Positions 60,661 to 64,000 of a DNA stretch of 64,000 nucleotides are shown piece after piece. This DNA comes from Cocos nucifera. Taxonomy: Eukaryota > Streptophyta > Magnoliopsida > Arecales > Arecaceae. A program made the translations under genes and the position numbers. Below the pieces are notes generated by a model that searched no databases, had not been told where the DNA came from, and saw only the letters and a list, made by a program, of their open reading frames with translations. Where the stretch lies: NCBI GenBank assembly GCA_006176705.1, contig QRFJ01000056.1, positions 3,153,179-3,217,178 of the forward strand, in the 5' to 3' direction. Numbering within the stretch: the first letter of the stretch is position 1; each line of letters opens with the position of its first letter.

Positions 60661-63600
60661 TCAATCCAGACAAGCGATAGTTCAGTCTGGTGATATTTGT
60701 TGGCTGGACTCTACAGCCTGAAGATAAAAGAAATAGCTTGGTGATGGGCAGAAGAGTCGTAGACCATAAGGTGGTTGGGCTGGTTATTTAAATGAATCAG
60801 GCTTCTGGTTTAAGCTGCTTGTTCCGGATGGCACACGATGCTCCATGTGTTCCTTATTGCCAAGGGCCTTCAGTCTTAATTCATTTTGTCCCTCTAAACA
60901 TATAATCTGATTGCATAAAATTTTGCATGGTTTACTTGCTTGCAGTAAAACAATGATCAGGTGTAGCCACATTGTTGTAATGAGTGGTGTGATCGAGCTC
61001 ATCAAGTTGATCGCATCTGTTTGAATGTTTCCATGCATGAGTGAAGCAGGGTAAATTAACAGAACTTTTTGTTTGATTTTATTTGTAAATACCGTTCTAG
61101 TGAAATGCCAACTGTTGTCATAAAACTTCAAAAAATGGAGGAAAGGTGAGGCTCTTCGGCGTGTTAAAACTTCCGTCGCTGATCTCATGCCTCTTGTGAA
61201 GGGGGCGGGAAAGTTGGATTGGGCTTAAATATCAAGTCCTTTTATTAGGCAGGGATGGTTTGAGGTTTTTTAAATTTAGATTCGGCTTGGGTTTAAAAAC
61301 TTCAACATGATAGATAGGTCGGGGTTAGGGTTGGGGTTCATCCTCGCTCGCTAGCGATTTCTTCCTTAAGAAGTCCGTGACAAGACATCCGTTCGGTACC
61401 GCAAAGGTTTTGTTAGCCTCAGCGGCCCTTTGTGGCAGGGTAATCACTGTAGCAAGGTGCCATAAGGTTGATTTATTTTGAGATTTGGATAAATAACGTT
61501 TTCTAATCCACCATTTTGGATATCTATTCTTGCTTGAGGCCTTCTCGACGATGAGTTTGATGGAAAATTTCTTGGAAGATGACGATGAAAATGACAATGA
61601 TGAGACCACGAATTTACTGGCAAAACGTCCTTTCAGACTCATAATTTCTTCACTAAAGTTGGTGTAGCTACCAGGCTGACCTTTAAATCCTATTTACTTA
61701 AATGTAGGAGAATTTTTAGAATCAGCAACCACCCTCCTTCCCAGCGGTTGTTTCTTGGAAACCAATATTTTTTATTATATGTAGCAGCTAAAGCTTACCA
61801 GACTTGCATGGGTTGTGTCAATCTGTTATCCTAAAGTTCCACGATAGCTAGTCCACTAGATGGGTGGTCTCTTAGACCTCGTTTGAAGCGAACAAGTTCA
61901 AATTATAACAAGGCAACGTAAATGGCAAGAATTCTTATAAGATGCCTCGTCGATTACCCTCAATATGAAGGTCACCATGGAATTAAATAGGGTCGATCAA
62001 AATAAGAAGCCGGTTGCTGACTGGCCTTATCTCAGCTCTGATTGGTACAGATCCAGGGTTTGAACCCTGATGGTAGTAGGCTGATATATTTCAAGAAAGC
62101 AAGAGGAAGAAAGAAAGTGCCAGCTGCCGTTAGGTTGAGTAAGATGGATATCTCAATTAATAAAAGCTTGCTTTTTTAGTGTTTCAGTGCATGCCTTTGG
62201 TTGTTTGAAACCTTGGTTCAGGGAAAATTATGGGTTTGATACTTCAAGCACTTGGGTGGATGTAAATGCTACGATGTTGTTTGGAAAAAAATCGTATGCA
62301 GATGGAGTAGAAGGCTTGTTATCTAGTTTGGTTTGACCCTTGTGCTCTATTGCCAGGCCATGGCTACCTTCTATTGTGTAACAAATGTTAATCAACAAAT
62401 AGAACTAAGAAAAATTAGGCCTTTACTAGGTAGCCTTTAACATGATATTACAGCCTACCATCTCTCTTCATTACTTGATCAGTTACAGCGAATTTACACG
62501 CACAACAATTGGTGGCATGCAAAGCTAGCAATAATAGTATTGATGCCTTTAAGCAATGTTATAATAGTTGCAGCATATTTAGTTGATTTCTTTTAAACCT
62601 CTATCTTACCAATAGTTTATGATCCTTCATTTTTTTTGATAAATGAATTAGTACAAGTTTTGTAGTTACAATGATTTTCTTAAAAAAATAACAGTTGCAC
62701 AAATGAATTATGTATGATCAATTCAAGAAAAACTTTTCAACTAAAAATTAATAGTGCCAATTGTTCTCAATTCTTGTGATGTTGTTGCTGTTTGTTTATT
62801 ATTTTATCTCTCTCATGCTTATTTTCTTATCTCTTTGATAATTTTTTTTAAAATTTTTTATCACTTCTTTTCTTCCTTATTCCCTCTAAAAACTAAAATT
62901 ATGGCTGGAATTTTGCATTATAAGTACCTCTCTATAAAAACTCGGGATCTTTTCCAAAAAAATTAGATGGAAGGTGTTGGATCTATCTTGTTATAGATAT
63001 GAAATCAAAAATTTGCTCAAATCGATCCTTACATACTTCTGTTGTTTAAGTCATAATGTCCACTGTGGTATCATTTATAATATCACAAGATCTCATTGAA
63101 AAAGCCACCTGAAAAATATTATTTAAGCCTCTTATCTTGTATGAATACTCAAAATCTATTTAATGTATAATTGATGTGGGATCAAACATATGTCCACATA
63201 AGTCCTTACGAAAAATTTTGGTAAAATTTTTTATTAAAAATTATATTTCTTCTTTTATACGTACAGTTGTCTGCGTTTCTTCGTTTTTCACGAGCATATA
63301 TATATATATATATATAAACACTCGGTAAACCCTCCTCACCCATTCAAAATTTGAACCTTTCCAGGTTGCAGGGTAAAAAGGGTAGGCATCAGCCAACCAA
63401 AGAAAGCAACGCGTTGATTGCGCGTGACCCCGTCCCACCGGGCATCCGGCGTCCTCTCCTTCCCCCTCCCTTTCAAACACCTCGCTCACTGGAGTCTGGT
63501 CCACGGACGGGATGCCGCTCGCTCCTCGTGCTCTCCTTCCCCACCACCCCTTCTCCAATGCTAACCATCCAAAATTGTGGACTCCTTAATTATCTCCTCC

Positions 63601-64000
63601 TACACACAACGATAATGTCCTCCAAAGTATACGGATTGAGCTGGTTAGCCGGCTCGGAAGATGGAGGGACCGAACCACAATTTCCCCATTGGCAAATCTA
63701 TTGACCGTGGCAACGCACAAGATTTTGTGGTCTTTGGCGTTGTGGACACGCACCACCATTGTCTGGCCCGGTGGCAAGTATTAGAGATTTTTGTAAGGTC
63801 AATGACCGAAGGCGTGGGGTTTTGAAAGTGGAAATTGGCTCCTTTACGGTGGGGGCAAGTGCAGTGTATCGGCTGGCCGTCCATCGTATGATGGATGGTC
63901 AATAAATAATATACGTTATATGTATATATGGTCTATATTTGTATTTATGTTATTTGCTCTTTTTTTTTTATTAAATTACTTTCATATTTTGCTTTTATAG
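60661..64000. other. Intergenic region, no gene recognised
   Basis: No conserved protein found. A (TA)n tract lies at about 63,296-63,316. The stretch 63,360-63,780 is more GC-rich and might be the edge of a gene, but none of its frames is familiar. A block near 63,080-63,220 weakly resembles the dispersed repeat at 20.9-21.3 kb. Confidence 0.45.

Noticed and set aside
61325..61642. 105-codon minus frame with a serine-rich start
   Set aside because: No family recognised and no splice or promoter context.
62040..62066. GGTTTGAACCCTGA resembling a tRNA T-arm or Pol III B box
   Set aside because: No cloverleaf, A box or SINE tail could be drawn around it. One short match is not enough.
63241..63902. 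Several overlapping frames near the window end
   Set aside because: Frames on both strands are of equal quality, with no motif. They might be the edge of a gene, but the sequence does not show it.
1..64000. CRISPR arrays, operons, bacterial promoters or ribosome-binding sites
   Set aside because: The window is plant nuclear DNA. Direct repeats present are microsatellites, minisatellites or LTRs, without the spacer pattern of CRISPR.

Overview
This is a 64 kb piece of a plant nuclear genome. Spliced genes with long introns (up to 3.4 kb), GC-rich coding exons in AT-rich surroundings, LTR retrotransposons, LINE fragments, MITEs and many microsatellites all fit a monocot. The gene sequences look most like palm or grass homologues; a palm is my guess, not proven.

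Layout. 1-10,011: the 3' part of a decayed Ty3/gypsy element of the Tat lineage (Retand/RIRE2/Grande type). It has gag end, protease, reverse transcriptase, two RNase H domains, integrase, a 117-bp tandem repeat, a long antisense gene with its own TATA-like box, a polypurine tract and a 1,065-bp 3' LTR. 10,012-15,400: AT-rich intergenic DNA. 15,420-19,740: a four-exon aquaporin gene of the NIP5;1/NIP3;1 (boric acid channel) type whose leader carries three AUG-stop (ATGTAA) elements. 20-26.8 kb: intergenic DNA with a fold-back MITE, a possible two-exon gene for an acidic protein (minus strand), and a 5'-truncated LINE with a clear 12-bp target-site duplication. 27,295-28,572 (minus): an intronless gene for a secreted leucine-rich-repeat protein. 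31.9-36.1 kb (minus): an internally deleted Ty1/copia element with another element nested in its 5' LTR. 39,761-43,846 (minus): a four-exon glutaredoxin gene with a CPYS active site. 44.5-47.7 kb: an unrecognised coding relic, a 36-bp perfect hairpin and a LINE relic. 48,265-60,402 (plus): a ten-exon SH3P2-type gene (BAR-like region plus SH3), whose introns hold several repeats. 60.4-64 kb: no recognisable gene.

The four firm host genes (boric acid channel, secreted LRR protein, secretory glutaredoxin, membrane-trafficking SH3P2) do not form a known pathway or cluster; they look like ordinary neighbours separated by transposon debris. All splice junctions given follow GT-AG and keep reading frame, but they were read by eye.

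The most interesting signals are the triple AUG-stop arrangement in the NIP leader, two of whose copies lie in an imperfect direct duplication, and the antisense gene inside the Tat element with a TATA-like box and intron-like breaks of its own.
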